DNA of 60,617 nt from an uncultured Collinsella sp. (GCA_959600835.1 CAUGNQ010000008.1:1-60617), one strand, 5' to 3'; shown: positions 44,928-53,704, numbered from the stretch's first letter. Program-made: numbers and translations. Notes: a model not told the origin generated them from the sequence alone.

Positions 44928-46754
44928 TTAGGCCTCGCCTCCCTTCGTGACGGCGGCATCCGCGGTCGCTGCAGTGATTTTCCAGCTCGCGGCCTGTTCG
45001 TATTCGGCCCACATCTTGGCATACAGACCCTCTTGGGACAGCAACTCGGCATGGGTGCCAGTCTCCTGCACGCTACCTTGGTTGAGCACCACGATCTTGT
45101 CGGCCCCCACCACGGTCGAAAGCCGGTGCGCGATCATAATGACCGTGCGACCCGCCGCCAGTTTGCTAAAGGCACGCTGGATGAGCGCCTCGTTCTCGGG
45201 GTCGGCAAACGCCGTGGCCTCATCGAGCACCACGATAGGTGCGTCTTTAAGAATCGCGCGGGCGAGTGCCACGCGCTGCACCTCGCCGCCCGAAAGATAT
45301 GCCCCTCCAGCACCGAGCATGGTGTTAATACCCTGCGGGAGCTTGGCCACAATGTCGTCGCACTGAGCTGCGGAGAGGGCCGCACGCACTTCGTCATCAG
45401 TGGCCGTGGGCTTGGAGGCACGCACGTTATCGGCAAGTGTTTGCCGGAACAGCTGGTTGGTCTGGAACACGAAGGCGACCTGGTCCATAAGCTCGTGCGG
45501 ATCTATGTCGCGAACGTCCACACCGCCTACGAGCACACGACCTGCGGAAACATCCCAAAAACGCGGGATCAGGCTTGCGCAGGTTGACTTACCTCCGCCC
45601 GAGGGACCCACCAGCGCGAGGGTGCTACCTGCGGAAACGCTAAAGCTCACATGGTTGACGGCAGGCGCTTCGGCGCCCTCGTAGGTAAAGCTCACGTCCT
45701 CAAAGCGCACATCGCTGCCAGCGGGGTGCTTGGGCTGGACAGGCACGGAGAGCTGCTTGGAATCCATGATGCTTCGGATGCGAGCCAGCGAATCGGCACT
45801 CATCTGAGAGGCCTCGCCCACAAACATGAGCTTGGTCATGGCCGTCGGTACCACGGCCGAAAAGATCGCGTAAAACGTGAAGTTTGCCATAAAATGCGCG
45901 AAGTCCGTCTCGCCCGGCGCCAACAGCAACGCCACGGGCAGCAGGAATGCCACAAGACCATTGAGCGCGGTAAGGTTGAGTACCTGCGGACCTCGGCAAA
46001 ACGTGCCCGCATAGCTTTGCGCCATGTCGGCGTATTCGGCGATCGCGTCGTGGAACGCCTTAAAGGAATAGACCGTCTGCTGAAACACCTTGACCACGGG
46101 AATGCCGCGTACGTATTCGGTACCGGTCTTGTTCATCTTGACCAGCGCGCCCATGTAGGCCTTCATGAACTCGGCGCCCTTGCCGCTCATCATGGTGGCC
46201 ATGGCGCCAAGCGAAACGGCGACCGAGATAAGGCATGCCGCGCCCAAGCGCCAATCGAGGGCGAAAAGCAGCACGAGCAGACCTGCGACCATGGCGGTGG
46301 CGCCGGCGATATCGGGTAGCATGTGCGCGAGCAGGGTCTCGGTGGAGGCGGCGCATCCGTCTACGATACGGCGCAGCTCACCGGTGGCGTGTGTGTCAAA
46401 GTAGCCAAGCGGCAGCTTAAGCAGGTGCTCGCTCGTAGTCTTGCGAATATTGGACGCGCAGCGAAACGCAGACAGGTGCGTGCACATGAGCCCCACGAAA
46501 TAGACCACGATGCTTGCCAGCGCAAACCCCACGGCCCACCAGCCATACGTCGCGATGCCGCAGGCTTCGCTCCAGTTAGGCGCCACGGCGATCAGATCGC
46601 GCGCGACAAGCCAAATGCACACGAACGGGCCAAAGCTCAGCAGCTGCGAGAGCGCCGAGAGAGCCATGCCCAAATACGTTAGGAATTTGCGGTCGCCGGC
46701 ATATGCAAGCAGCTCGCCGATACCGCCGCCTTCCCTTTTTGACCCCTTTGCCAT
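44928..46754 (-). CDS. ABC exporter-type permease/ATPase, first of an IrtAB-like pair
   Basis: A 608-residue half-transporter with six membrane helices. The ATPase has GPSGGGKST and LSGGEVQRVALARA; the D-loop region reads DEATAFADPEN in place of SALD, and H-loop is MIAHRL. The altered D-loop suggests a degenerate site in the heterodimer, with the partner providing the canonical one. The start at 46754 has AGAAGGG; the frame extends 21 codons further into the promoter. It is divergent from the AraC regulator, with a shared palindrome between them. Confidence 0.87.
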   Translation of the reverse strand: MAKGSKREGGGIGELLAYAGDRKFLTYLGMALSALSQLLSFGPFVCIWLVARDLIAVAPNWSEACGIATYGWWAVGFALASIVVYFVGLMCTHLSAFRCASNIRKTTSEHLLKLPLGYFDTHATGELRRIVDGCAASTETLLAHMLPDIAGATAMVAGLLVLLFALDWRLGAACLISVAVSLGAMATMMSGKGAEFMKAYMGALVKMNKTGTEYVRGIPVVKVFQQTVYSFKAFHDAIAEYADMAQSYAGTFCRGPQVLNLTALNGLVAFLLPVALLLAPGETDFAHFMANFTFYAIFSAVVPTAMTKLMFVGEASQMSADSLARIRSIMDSKQLSVPVQPKHPAGSDVRFEDVSFTYEGAEAPAVNHVSFSVSAGSTLALVGPSGGGKSTCASLIPRFWDVSAGRVLVGGVDVRDIDPHELMDQVAFVFQTNQLFRQTLADNVRASKPTATDDEVRAALSAAQCDDIVAKLPQGINTMLGAGGAYLSGGEVQRVALARAILKDAPIVVLDEATAFADPENEALIQRAFSKLAAGRTVIMIAHRLSTVVGADKIVVLNQGSVQETGTHAELLSQEGLYAKMWAEYEQAASWKITAATADAAVTKGGEA

Positions 46755-46808
46755 GAGATTCCCTTCTAACGGCTTGAGAGTTAACCGTAATGAACTTATC
46801 ATTGATGT

Positions 46809-46824
46809 GTTAGCCATGGCTCAC
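46809..46824. promoter_or_regulatory. Palindromic operator between the ABC pair and AraC gene
   Basis: GTTAGCCATGGCTCAC, near-palindromic, 55 bases upstream of the ABC start and 45 bases upstream of the AraC start. On the minus strand it lies between a TTGTGA and a TGATAA box, a position suited to repression. It matches the site at 43085-43100. Confidence 0.55.
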
Positions 46825-46868
46825 AATCGAGCCAGGCGTGGACGTTTCTGCAAAGGAAAGGGACGCTT

Positions 46869-47873
46869 TTGCAAATACGGCGGGCAGCGACCGACATAAC
46901 CGAGCTCTACGCACCGCAGTTTGAGCAGTTTGGCCTGGAGCTTACCGGCAAGGGCGCCGTCTTTACCGGCGAGGTGACAAACGATCGGGCGCACGGACGC
47001 GCATGGATCATGCCTCTCTCCCCCGCCTGCATCGTCATGGAGCATTTCATTACCCCGACGCACGATATGTACCTGGCCGAATACACACCCGAACCGTACG
47101 CGTGCGTGAGCGAGGTCAGCGCGCCCACGCTCATGTGCATGCCCGAAGCCGGCATAACGCCTGCGAACCTTAAACCCCTGCATGGACCGTGGCCAAACAA
47201 TGCCGTGTGCAGCTTTATCCAAGATAACTGTGGCGAGGAGTTAAGCCCACTGTTTGCAGGGCGACTCTATCACTCGCGCTCGGTGCTCTTTTTGCCTGGA
47301 TATTTTGACGAACTGGAGCACCGCTATCCCACCGAGTTCGCAGGGGTCTTTGAGGCGTTTGCCGAGCCATGGCACGAGGAAGCGACGTCCGCCATCTGCC
47401 ACACACTGCACCGGATTAACGAGGACCGCGCCCGCACCGTAGGCGGACACGTCTATATGCAAGGCATCGTGGAGACCATGGTCGCGGAGCTCGCCTGTTC
47501 GCGCGCGGCCCACAAGCAGGCGCAGCAGGCGGCAGACACACGTGTCAGCATAACCATTGCCGAAGAAGCAACGGCAATGATTGAGCGCACGCTCGACAAA
47601 GGCAGACGCGTGGGTATCAACGAGGTGGCCGAGAGGCTCTACACAAGCCGCTCCAAACTATGCGCCACCTTTAAGGCCCAAACTGGCGAGTCCCTGGGCG
47701 CCTACACTCGCAGACGCCGTATGGAACGAGCACAGGACCTTTTGGCCGATAGCACGCTCACGATAGCGCAGGTGGCAGAGCGTCTAGGCTACCCTCAGCA
47801 GGCCGCCTTCGCCCAAGCCTTCAAGCAATACACCGGCACCACCCCCACCACCTGGCGCTCCCAACATATATAA
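46869..47873 (+). CDS. AraC-family transcriptional regulator
   Basis: A 334-residue regulator. The C-terminal 100 residues carry the two AraC HTH units: VGINEVAERLYTSRSKLCAT and LTIAQVAERLGYPQQAAFAQ, followed by FKQYTGTTPTTWR. The N-terminal 200 residues are a ligand- or effector-binding domain not matched to a named fold. The most likely start is TTG at 46869 with AAAGGGAC upstream; no earlier ATG is in frame. Similar AraC proteins (YbtA, PchR type) activate metallophore uptake when the cognate siderophore is present; here the divergent ABC pair is the likely target. Confidence 0.87.
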   Translation: MQIRRAATDITELYAPQFEQFGLELTGKGAVFTGEVTNDRAHGRAWIMPLSPACIVMEHFITPTHDMYLAEYTPEPYACVSEVSAPTLMCMPEAGITPANLKPLHGPWPNNAVCSFIQDNCGEELSPLFAGRLYHSRSVLFLPGYFDELEHRYPTEFAGVFEAFAEPWHEEATSAICHTLHRINEDRARTVGGHVYMQGIVETMVAELACSRAAHKQAQQAADTRVSITIAEEATAMIERTLDKGRRVGINEVAERLYTSRSKLCATFKAQTGESLGAYTRRRRMERAQDLLADSTLTIAQVAERLGYPQQAAFAQAFKQYTGTTPTTWRSQHI

Positions 47874-47875
47874 AG

Positions 47876-48223
47876 AATGAAGGCGCCAACGGCGCCCTCA
47901 TTCACCAAATTCAATCCAGCCCACCTGACCCGAACGGCCGAGTCGTTGCAGAACCCGGGAGCCCCGGCAGGGCGGGTGCTTGCTCAAAATGAGTTCCCTC
48001 CAAAACAATGGGCGCGCCAACGGCGCGCCCATTCACTCTATTCCATTCAGCCCCGCCTGACCCGAACGGCCGAGTCGTCTGGCCGGGGAAGCCCCGAGTC
48101 GCCGGGGTGTTTGCTCCAAATGAGTTCCGCATGCAAAGAAGGCCACTAAATGTGGCCTTCGTCTTGCATAGGACTGTTTGAAATTTGGAGGAAATACCCC
48201 GGCGACTCGGGGCTTCCCCGGCC
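47876..48223. repeat. Compound intergenic repeat: two direct copies and one inverted copy
   Basis: Two copies of a unit of about 130 bp follow each other. Each starts with a hairpin containing GCGCC-AAC-GGCGC (47876-47904 and 48009-48031) and continues with CCTGACCCGAACGGCCGAG (47924 and 48056, period 132) and GAGTTCC at the end. A third, inverted partial copy (48175-48223) mirrors the second (48080-48128), sharing the stretch CCCCGGCGACTCGGGG. The gap lies between the AraC gene and gatB and holds no gene. Confidence 0.65.
48135..48160 (-). terminator. gatCAB terminator
   Basis: GAAGGCCAC / GTGGCCTTC, a perfect 9-bp stem with loop TAAAT (or ATTTA), sits between the mirrored repeat copies. 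On the minus strand TTTGC follows, so it is well placed to end the gat operon. Confidence 0.6.
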
Positions 48224-48229
48224 TCGCAG

Positions 48230-49906
48230 CTACGAGAGCGACGTTCTCAGCAACTCGTTGAAGAGTTTCGGGTTGCCCTTGCCGCAGCTCGCCTTCATGC
48301 ACTGGCCCACCAAAAAGCCGATGACCTTCTGGTTGCCGTCACGATACTGCTGCGCCTGCTCGGCACAGTTTGCCAGCACCTCGTCCACGATCGGCTGCAA
48401 CGCACCGGCATCGCTCACCTGACGCATGCCGCGCTCGTCGACGATCTTGTTGGGGTCGTCGCCGGTCTGGGCCATGGCCTCAAAGACCTCGTGCGCCTGG
48501 TTGGAGCTGATGGCATCGGTCGCCAGCAGCTTGGCGAGTGCCGCCACTTGAGCCGGCACGATGCCGGACTCGGCGAGCGACACGCCCGCGCCCTTAAGGT
48601 AGGCGATCATCTCGTTCACCAGCAGGTTTGCGACCGTCTGGGCCTCCTTGCCAGCCATGCCGGCAGCAGCGGCCTCAAAGAACTCGGCAAACTCCGGGTC
48701 GCCGGCGATCTGCTCGGCATCGGCCGCCTTAATGCCAAAGTCGGTCTCAAAACGGGCGCGCTTGGCATCGGGCAGCTCGGGGATCTCGCCACGGCAGCGG
48801 TCGATAAACTCGTCGTCCAAATCGAACGGCGCCAGGTCGGGATCGGGGAACAGACGATAGTCGTCTGCCGTTTCCTTCACACGCATGACCACGGTGCGCT
48901 TGCGGCTGGGCTCCCAGTGGCGGGTCTCCTGATAGATGATGCCGCCCTCCTCGAGCACCTCGGCCTGGCGGCAGATCTCGTAGGCAAGGCCGTCGTGCAG
49001 GCTCTTAAACGAGTTGAGGTTCTTGAGCTCGGTCTTGGTGCCCAGCTTGGTCTCGCCGCGGCGGCGCAGCGACACGTTGCCGTCGCAGCGCATGGAACCC
49101 TTCTCCATGGAGCAGTCCGAGATGCCCAGCGTCACAAAGATGCGACGGAGCTTCTCCATAAACAGGCGCGCTTCCTCGGGCGTGCGCAAGTCGGGCTCGG
49201 TGACAAGCTCGATGAGCGGCGTGCCGCAGCGGTTGTAGTCGACGAGCGACTCGGCCGCGGCGGTAATGCGGCCCTCGGCGCCACCCACGTGGACCATCTT
49301 GGCGGCGTCCTCCTCCATGTGGATGCGCAGGATGCGGATGGGCACCGTGTAGGAACCGTCCTCGCGACGCTCGGGCATCTGCAGGTTGGACGCATCGTAG
49401 CTGGCCAGATGGCCGGCGCGCTGGTTGCCCTCGCGCATGGTCGATGTCATGGACGTGGACAGGCCCTCGGCGTTGGCCGAGGCGCTTGCCAGACTCTGGG
49501 CCTCGGCCTCGCCAAACGCGCAGTCGGGGCGCTCGGCGGCACCGCGACCGGTCACGTCCAGGTCCAGGTGACCGTACATGGCAAAGGCGACCGGACCCTG
49601 CGTGGTCTGGAAGTTCTTGGCCATATCGGGATAGAAGTAGTGCTTGCGGTAGAACATCGAGTGGCGCTGGATCTCGCAGTTGGTGGCCAGACCCGCCTTG
49701 ACGATGCTCTCGATGGCGCGCTTGTTGGGCACCGGCAGGGCGCCGGGCAGGCCCAGGCACACCGGGCACACGTTGGCGTTGGGCTCGTCATCGTGGCTGA
49801 GCTTGCAATTGCAGAACATCTTGGTATCGAGTGCGGTGAGCTCGGTATGGATCTCCAGGCCGATCACGGCCTCCCAATCCTGCAGGACCTCGGAAAGCTC
49901 CTTCAT
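48230..49906 (-). CDS. gatB: Asp-tRNA(Asn)/Glu-tRNA(Gln) amidotransferase subunit B, with an insertion
   Basis: A 558-residue GatB, about 80 longer than the usual 475-480. It transfers ammonia from GatA to activated Glu-tRNA(Gln) or Asp-tRNA(Asn). Normal features: VIGLEIHTELTALDTKMFC, zinc cysteines in CNC and CPVC (residues 32-50), LHMEEDA-type IHMEEDAAK (195-203), and the C-terminal YqeY-like domain ending GFLVGQCMKASCGKGNP. The extra about 60 residues (120-185) interrupt the cradle domain between LDLDV and RIHMEED and are rich in Ala, Ser and Arg. The start shares one base with the gatA stop. Confidence 0.95.
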   Translation of the reverse strand: MKELSEVLQDWEAVIGLEIHTELTALDTKMFCNCKLSHDDEPNANVCPVCLGLPGALPVPNKRAIESIVKAGLATNCEIQRHSMFYRKHYFYPDMAKNFQTTQGPVAFAMYGHLDLDVTGRGAAERPDCAFGEAEAQSLASASANAEGLSTSMTSTMREGNQRAGHLASYDASNLQMPERREDGSYTVPIRILRIHMEEDAAKMVHVGGAEGRITAAAESLVDYNRCGTPLIELVTEPDLRTPEEARLFMEKLRRIFVTLGISDCSMEKGSMRCDGNVSLRRRGETKLGTKTELKNLNSFKSLHDGLAYEICRQAEVLEEGGIIYQETRHWEPSRKRTVVMRVKETADDYRLFPDPDLAPFDLDDEFIDRCRGEIPELPDAKRARFETDFGIKAADAEQIAGDPEFAEFFEAAAAGMAGKEAQTVANLLVNEMIAYLKGAGVSLAESGIVPAQVAALAKLLATDAISSNQAHEVFEAMAQTGDDPNKIVDERGMRQVSDAGALQPIVDEVLANCAEQAQQYRDGNQKVIGFLVGQCMKASCGKGNPKLFNELLRTSLS

Positions 49907-51420
49907 TACAGCTCGCCTCCCTTCCCGGCAAAAGCGGGCGCGACGGAAAGCGCGGGCGCACCCGTGGCGGCATCGGCAAAGCCGCGCTCCAGGGCGCGGG
50001 CAAACGTGAGCAGCTGACGGTCCTTAAAGGCCGGACCCACCAGCTGGGCAGAAACGGGCAGCTGAGTATCCTCGCCCAGGCCCAGCGGCACCGAGATACC
50101 GCCGTTGCCGCAGATGTTGAGCGAAATGGTGTACAGGTCGGAGAGGTACATCTGCGTGGGGTCGCTGATCTCGCCAAACTTAAAGGCCGTGCGCGGCGAG
50201 GCGGGCATGAGGATGGTGTCCACCTTGGCATACGCGGCGTCGTAGTCCTGCGTGATGAGCGTGCGGGCCTTTTGCGCAGCGTAGTAGTACTTGTCGTACA
50301 CGCCCGAGCTCAGCAGGTAGGCGCCGAGCATCTGACGGCGCTTGGCCTCGGCACCAAAGCCGTGGGCGCGCGAAAGCGAGCTCTGGTCGGACAGGTTGGC
50401 GCAGCCCTCCTCCTGGTAGCCGTAGCGAATGCCGTCGAAGCGGGCCAGGTTGGAGAACGCCTCGGCCGGGCCGATGACGTAGTAGGCGGCGATGGCGGCG
50501 TCCAGGTGCGGCAGGTCGACCTCGACCAGCTCGGCGCCCTGGTTCTGCAGCTCCTGGGCGGCGCGCTGAACAGCGGCCTTGACCTCGGGCGTCAGGCCCT
50601 CGGCCTCCATAAACGCGGGGATGATGCCCACGCGCTTGCCCTCGATGCTGTCGTTGAGATGCTCGGTAAAGTCGACGGCGCAATCCTGGCTGGTGCAGTC
50701 GTACGGATCGTGGCCCGCACCGGTAAGCGCGTTCATGGCCAGCGCGACATCCTCGACCGTGCGGCCAAAGGGGCCCACCTGGTCGAGCGACGAGCCAAAG
50801 GCAACCACGCCGTAACGGCTCACGGCGCCATACGTGGGCTTAAAGCCCACCACGCCGCACAGCGACGCCGGCTGGCGGATGGAGCCACCGGTGTCCGAGC
50901 CCAGCGAGAGCGCAACCTCGCCCGCGGCGACGGCGGCAGCGGAGCCGCCCGAGGAGCCGCCGGGCACGCGCTCGGTATCCCAGGGGTTGTTGGTGCGGTG
51001 GAAGGCCGAGCTCTCGGTGGAGCTGCCAAAGGCGAACTCGTCCATGTTGGCCTTGCCCATGGGCAGGCAGCCGGCGTCGAGCATGCGCTGGACGCAGGTG
51101 GCGGTGTAGACGCTCTGGTAGTCCTCGAGCATGCGGGAAGCGCAGGTGGTGCGCGTGCCCACGAGGTTCATGTTGTCCTTAATGGCCAGCGGCACGCCCG
51201 CAAGCGGGGGCAGCGGCTTGCCTGCGGCACGGTCGGCATCCACGCGCGCGGCGGCCTCGAGCGCAAGCTCGGGCGCCACCTGCAGGAATGCCTGGACCCC
51301 ACCCTCGCGCGCCTCGATGGCCTCGAGCGAGGCCTGAGCGACCTCGGTGGCCGAAAAATCGCCGGCGGCAACGTGCGCGGCCAGCTGCGCGGCCGTGAAT
51401 CGATCGAGATTGAGCTTCAT
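49906..51420 (-). CDS. gatA: Asp-tRNA(Asn)/Glu-tRNA(Gln) amidotransferase subunit A
   Basis: A 504-residue amidase-signature enzyme that releases ammonia from glutamine. The catalytic triad is Lys81 in LAIKDN, cis-Ser156 in VPGGSSGGSAAA and nucleophile Ser180 in SDTGGSIRQPAS. The remaining family stretches (GFKPTYGAVSRYGVVAF, SLDQVGPFGRTVED) are intact. It is translationally coupled on both sides: its ATG overlaps the gatC stop and its stop overlaps the gatB start. Presence implies that Gln-tRNA and/or Asn-tRNA are made indirectly in this organism. Confidence 0.97.
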   Translation of the reverse strand: MKLNLDRFTAAQLAAHVAAGDFSATEVAQASLEAIEAREGGVQAFLQVAPELALEAAARVDADRAAGKPLPPLAGVPLAIKDNMNLVGTRTTCASRMLEDYQSVYTATCVQRMLDAGCLPMGKANMDEFAFGSSTESSAFHRTNNPWDTERVPGGSSGGSAAAVAAGEVALSLGSDTGGSIRQPASLCGVVGFKPTYGAVSRYGVVAFGSSLDQVGPFGRTVEDVALAMNALTGAGHDPYDCTSQDCAVDFTEHLNDSIEGKRVGIIPAFMEAEGLTPEVKAAVQRAAQELQNQGAELVEVDLPHLDAAIAAYYVIGPAEAFSNLARFDGIRYGYQEEGCANLSDQSSLSRAHGFGAEAKRRQMLGAYLLSSGVYDKYYYAAQKARTLITQDYDAAYAKVDTILMPASPRTAFKFGEISDPTQMYLSDLYTISLNICGNGGISVPLGLGEDTQLPVSAQLVGPAFKDRQLLTFARALERGFADAATGAPALSVAPAFAGKGGEL

Positions 51421-51731
51421 TACTCGCTCTCCCCCTCTCCCAAAATGGACGGCACGCGGAAGTAGCGGTCGCGCGCGCTGCCGGCGTTTTCGAGCGCGAC
51501 GTCGAGCGGCAGGTCGCGCTCGGGCTCGCGCAGGTCATCGCCCATCACGTTGGACAGGCTTCCGATAGGATGGAACGTGGGCTCCACGTCGGGCAAGTCA
51601 TATTGCAAGACGGGCTCGAGCATCTGGACGGCGTCGTTCAGGTAGGACGTCATCTGGGTGAGCTCGTCATCGGTCAGTGCGATCTTTGCGTACTCGGCGA
51701 TGCCGCGCACGTCTTTCTCGCTGAGTGCCAT
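51420..51731 (-). CDS. gatC: Asp-tRNA(Asn)/Glu-tRNA(Gln) amidotransferase subunit C
   Basis: A 103-residue GatC that holds GatA and GatB together. It has the family ALSEKDVRGIAEYAKIALTD N-terminal helix and LREPERDLPLDVALENAG belt. The start at 51731 follows AAGGGAG. It is the first gene of gatCAB. A TATACT box lies on the minus strand at 51767-51772. Confidence 0.95.
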   Translation of the reverse strand: MALSEKDVRGIAEYAKIALTDDELTQMTSYLNDAVQMLEPVLQYDLPDVEPTFHPIGSLSNVMGDDLREPERDLPLDVALENAGSARDRYFRVPSILGEGESE

Positions 51732-52002
51732 AGGCGCTCCCTTCCGCATAACAGATAAACCGCTCTAGTATACAAGGCAACGCCGCTTGGAGCAGGTGCT
51801 TTACCCAAATGCAGCGAAAACGTAACGAGGGCGGCGGATGCGTCCCGGCGGTTATGCAGCAAAATCTGCATCGTCACAATGCAAAACCGTCCCGCCCACA
51901 ACGAAAACCGTCCCGCCCGCAACGAAAAGCATCGCAACATTCGACGCTTTTCGCCAAAATCGCGATTTTCATCGAATGTTGTGATGGTTTGGAAGCCCCC
52001 GA
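51732..52002. other. Intergenic region between gatC and the sortase gene
   Basis: It contains the gatC -10 box TATACT (minus, 51767-51772), a short tandem repeat built on AACGAAAACCGTCCCGCC (about 51878-51928) and an inverted repeat CAACATTCGA / TCGAATGTTG (about 51936-51982) around AAAAATCGCG. No gene is supported. Confidence 0.45.
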
Positions 52003-52035
52003 CCACCACAAAAATGCCTGTCCCCATTGCGGTGG
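52003..52035 (-). repeat. GGGGACAGGCA-type hairpin repeat, inverted copy
   Basis: On the minus strand it reads CCACCGCAATGGGGACAGG then CATTTTTGTGGTGG, 29 of 33 identical to 19069-19101. It lies 15 bases after the sortase stop, where it could act as a terminator, but no T-tract follows. Confidence 0.65.
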
Positions 52036-52049
52036 TTCTGGAGAATGTC

Positions 52050-52988
52050 TTATGCCGAGGCCTTGACCTTGCGGCGCTTGCGGACCGCGTGGATCACGAT
52101 ATCCAGCAGCAACAGCACAATGGCTACGACCACGATGAGCACGGCAAACTCGCGCTTGCCCCAGTGGCGGCCAGCCAGCGACTTTTGCTTGTCGACGTCC
52201 TTCTTGTTGTACTTGGTGCGCACGCAATGCACCAGCAGGCGATGGTCGTTCACGCCGTAGGGCGTGCAGGTGACGAGCGTCACCTTGTCGGCGCCGGGCT
52301 CGATGGTCAGCGACTCCATCTCCTCGGGCAGCACCACCTCGGAGTCCACCATCTTGTAGGCGAGCGTCTTGTTCATGGTGTGCAGCAGCACCAGGTCGCC
52401 GGGCTCCAGCGAGTGGATGTCGTCGAACATGCTCAGGTTGCGCATGCCCGAGTGCGCGGTGAGCACGCAATGCGTCGAGGTGCCGCCCACCGGCAGGCTC
52501 GTGCCTTCCAAGTGCCCGACGCCCGCCATAAGGACTTCTTCGCTCGTGCCGTGGTAGATGGGCATGCTCACGTCGATGGAGGGGATCTCGACCCAGCTCA
52601 TCATGGGGTCGCGGTCAAAGATGAGCTGCTGGGCGTAGGGCTCGATCTGGTCGGCGGGAAGCTCGGTGGCCTCGCCCGCCAGCTGCTCGTTAAAGGAGCG
52701 CGCCTGGAGCAGGATGCGCTCGCGCTCCTCGGCAGATAGCGCGTCCACGGTGCTGGACACGGTGCTGATCTGGTTGAACACGCCCGAGGCCTCGAGCCGG
52801 TCCAAAATCCACGGCCAGGTCATAAGGCCCACGCCAATAAGGATGATGACGATAGTGATGAGCCGATCGGCCCAGCGCGGCAGCCGCTTGCGGCGGCGCT
52901 TGGGCTTTGGTTGAGGTTTGGGCTGAGGGCTTGAGCCGCCGTTGTCCGCGGCGTTATTGCTCTTCATATGTTTGGCGCCCTGCACCAT
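52050..52988 (-). CDS. srtC: Class C (pilin) sortase
   Basis: A 312-residue sortase that polymerises pilin subunits. Catalytic residues: His179 in LTAHSG, Cys241 in TLVTCTPYG and Arg250 in VNDHRLLV. An N-terminal membrane helix (43-62) follows a basic, proline-rich leader, and a second C-terminal helix (about 280-300) precedes a basic tail, as in pilus-specific class C enzymes. A region near 126-136 (DRDPMMSW) resembles the lid. It is the last gene of the pilus cluster. The start at 52988 has GAGGAG. Confidence 0.93.
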   Translation of the reverse strand: MVQGAKHMKSNNAADNGGSSPQPKPQPKPKRRRKRLPRWADRLITIVIILIGVGLMTWPWILDRLEASGVFNQISTVSSTVDALSAEERERILLQARSFNEQLAGEATELPADQIEPYAQQLIFDRDPMMSWVEIPSIDVSMPIYHGTSEEVLMAGVGHLEGTSLPVGGTSTHCVLTAHSGMRNLSMFDDIHSLEPGDLVLLHTMNKTLAYKMVDSEVVLPEEMESLTIEPGADKVTLVTCTPYGVNDHRLLVHCVRTKYNKKDVDKQKSLAGRHWGKREFAVLIVVVAIVLLLLDIVIHAVRKRRKVKASA

Positions 52989-53220
52989 CGCCAGTCACTC
53001 CTCTACAACTCAAGTTGTCTAAACAAATAATAGCCGATTAGCAGGCTCCCCCGCCCGACAACACAGCTAGACCGCACCGTCCAGTCGAGGATAAGCCAGC
53101 ATTTGAGTTTTCAAAATGTCCCGAATCGGCGGGGCGATTCGGGATACAATGTCAATAGAAAACGACGCACCCCGCGTAAGTGTACGAGAGCGCGGGCGGC
53201 CTAGTTTTCAGTTTTTGTTA

Positions 53221-53248
53221 AATGCCCGGGATCCGACCCCCGGGCATT
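53221..53248. terminator. Bidirectional terminator hairpin at the small-protein stop
   Basis: AATGCCCGGG and CCCGGGCATT pair perfectly around eight bases. It starts two bases from the stop codon of the 49-residue protein. On the minus strand TTTAACAAAAA follows; on the plus strand CTTATTT follows, so it could end transcripts arriving from either side. Confidence 0.55.
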
Positions 53249-53249
53249 C

Positions 53250-53399
53250 TTATTTGCGCTTTCGGCGCAAATGCCGTCCACCGTCCGCACCGCGCGTGCG
53301 CCTACGGACCTTAAACCGAACCTCATACGAGTCAAGAAACGCGATGACGAACGTGCCCACCGCCGCGAGGGCGGCGAGCGCGTTAAGGAATTTCAGCAT
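53250..53399 (-). CDS. Small hydrophobic protein with basic tail (toxin-like)
   Basis: A 49-residue protein with one membrane helix (FLNALAALAAVGTFVIAFL, about 4-22) followed by a strongly basic tail VRFKVRRRTRG...RHLRRKRK. The start at 53399 follows GGAGGTCACC, a strong ribosome site, and no longer protein in this frame is credible. Small proteins of this shape include holin-like type I toxins of Gram-positive bacteria. A candidate antisense-side promoter box (TACAAT near 53145) on the plus strand could make a short RNA that meets the shared terminator. Function is inferred from shape alone. Confidence 0.55.
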   Translation of the reverse strand: MLKFLNALAALAAVGTFVIAFLDSYEVRFKVRRRTRGADGGRHLRRKRK

Positions 53400-53566
53400 A
53401 TGGTGACCTCCGATCGAGTCGTCGGCCGCCCGCGCACGGAATGCGTCGCAAGGGTATTTTACTGCGAGTGTATGCACCCACGCCTGGTAAACGCGATTTT
53501 GACAAACATCTGTTCGATATTCATACGCTTGATCCAACGGGCAATGGAGGCTGGCTGCGTTATCCC

Positions 53567-53604
53567 AAAAAAACGGGGCAAACTCCAGTGCGGAGTCTGC
53601 CCCG
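53567..53604 (-). terminator. Terminator of the pilin genes
   Basis: CGGGGCAGACTCC pairs with GGAGTTTGCCCCG (one mismatch) around GCACT on the minus strand, with seven T after it. It lies about 100 bases after the major pilin stop and separates structural genes from the sortase, so sortase is made at a lower level or from its own promoter. Confidence 0.8.
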
Positions 53605-53704
53605 AAAAGAGAATGGCAAAGCAAGAACGTGGATGGACGAGAAAAGTGTCCGCAAGTCTCATGGCCAACACATCCCACCTGCCAAAGGGATGGATGAGCG
53701 AGCG

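Noticed and set aside
47876..48223. CRISPR array between AraC and gatB
   Set aside because: Only two direct copies with a 132-base period, each containing a hairpin, no regular spacers and no cas genes.
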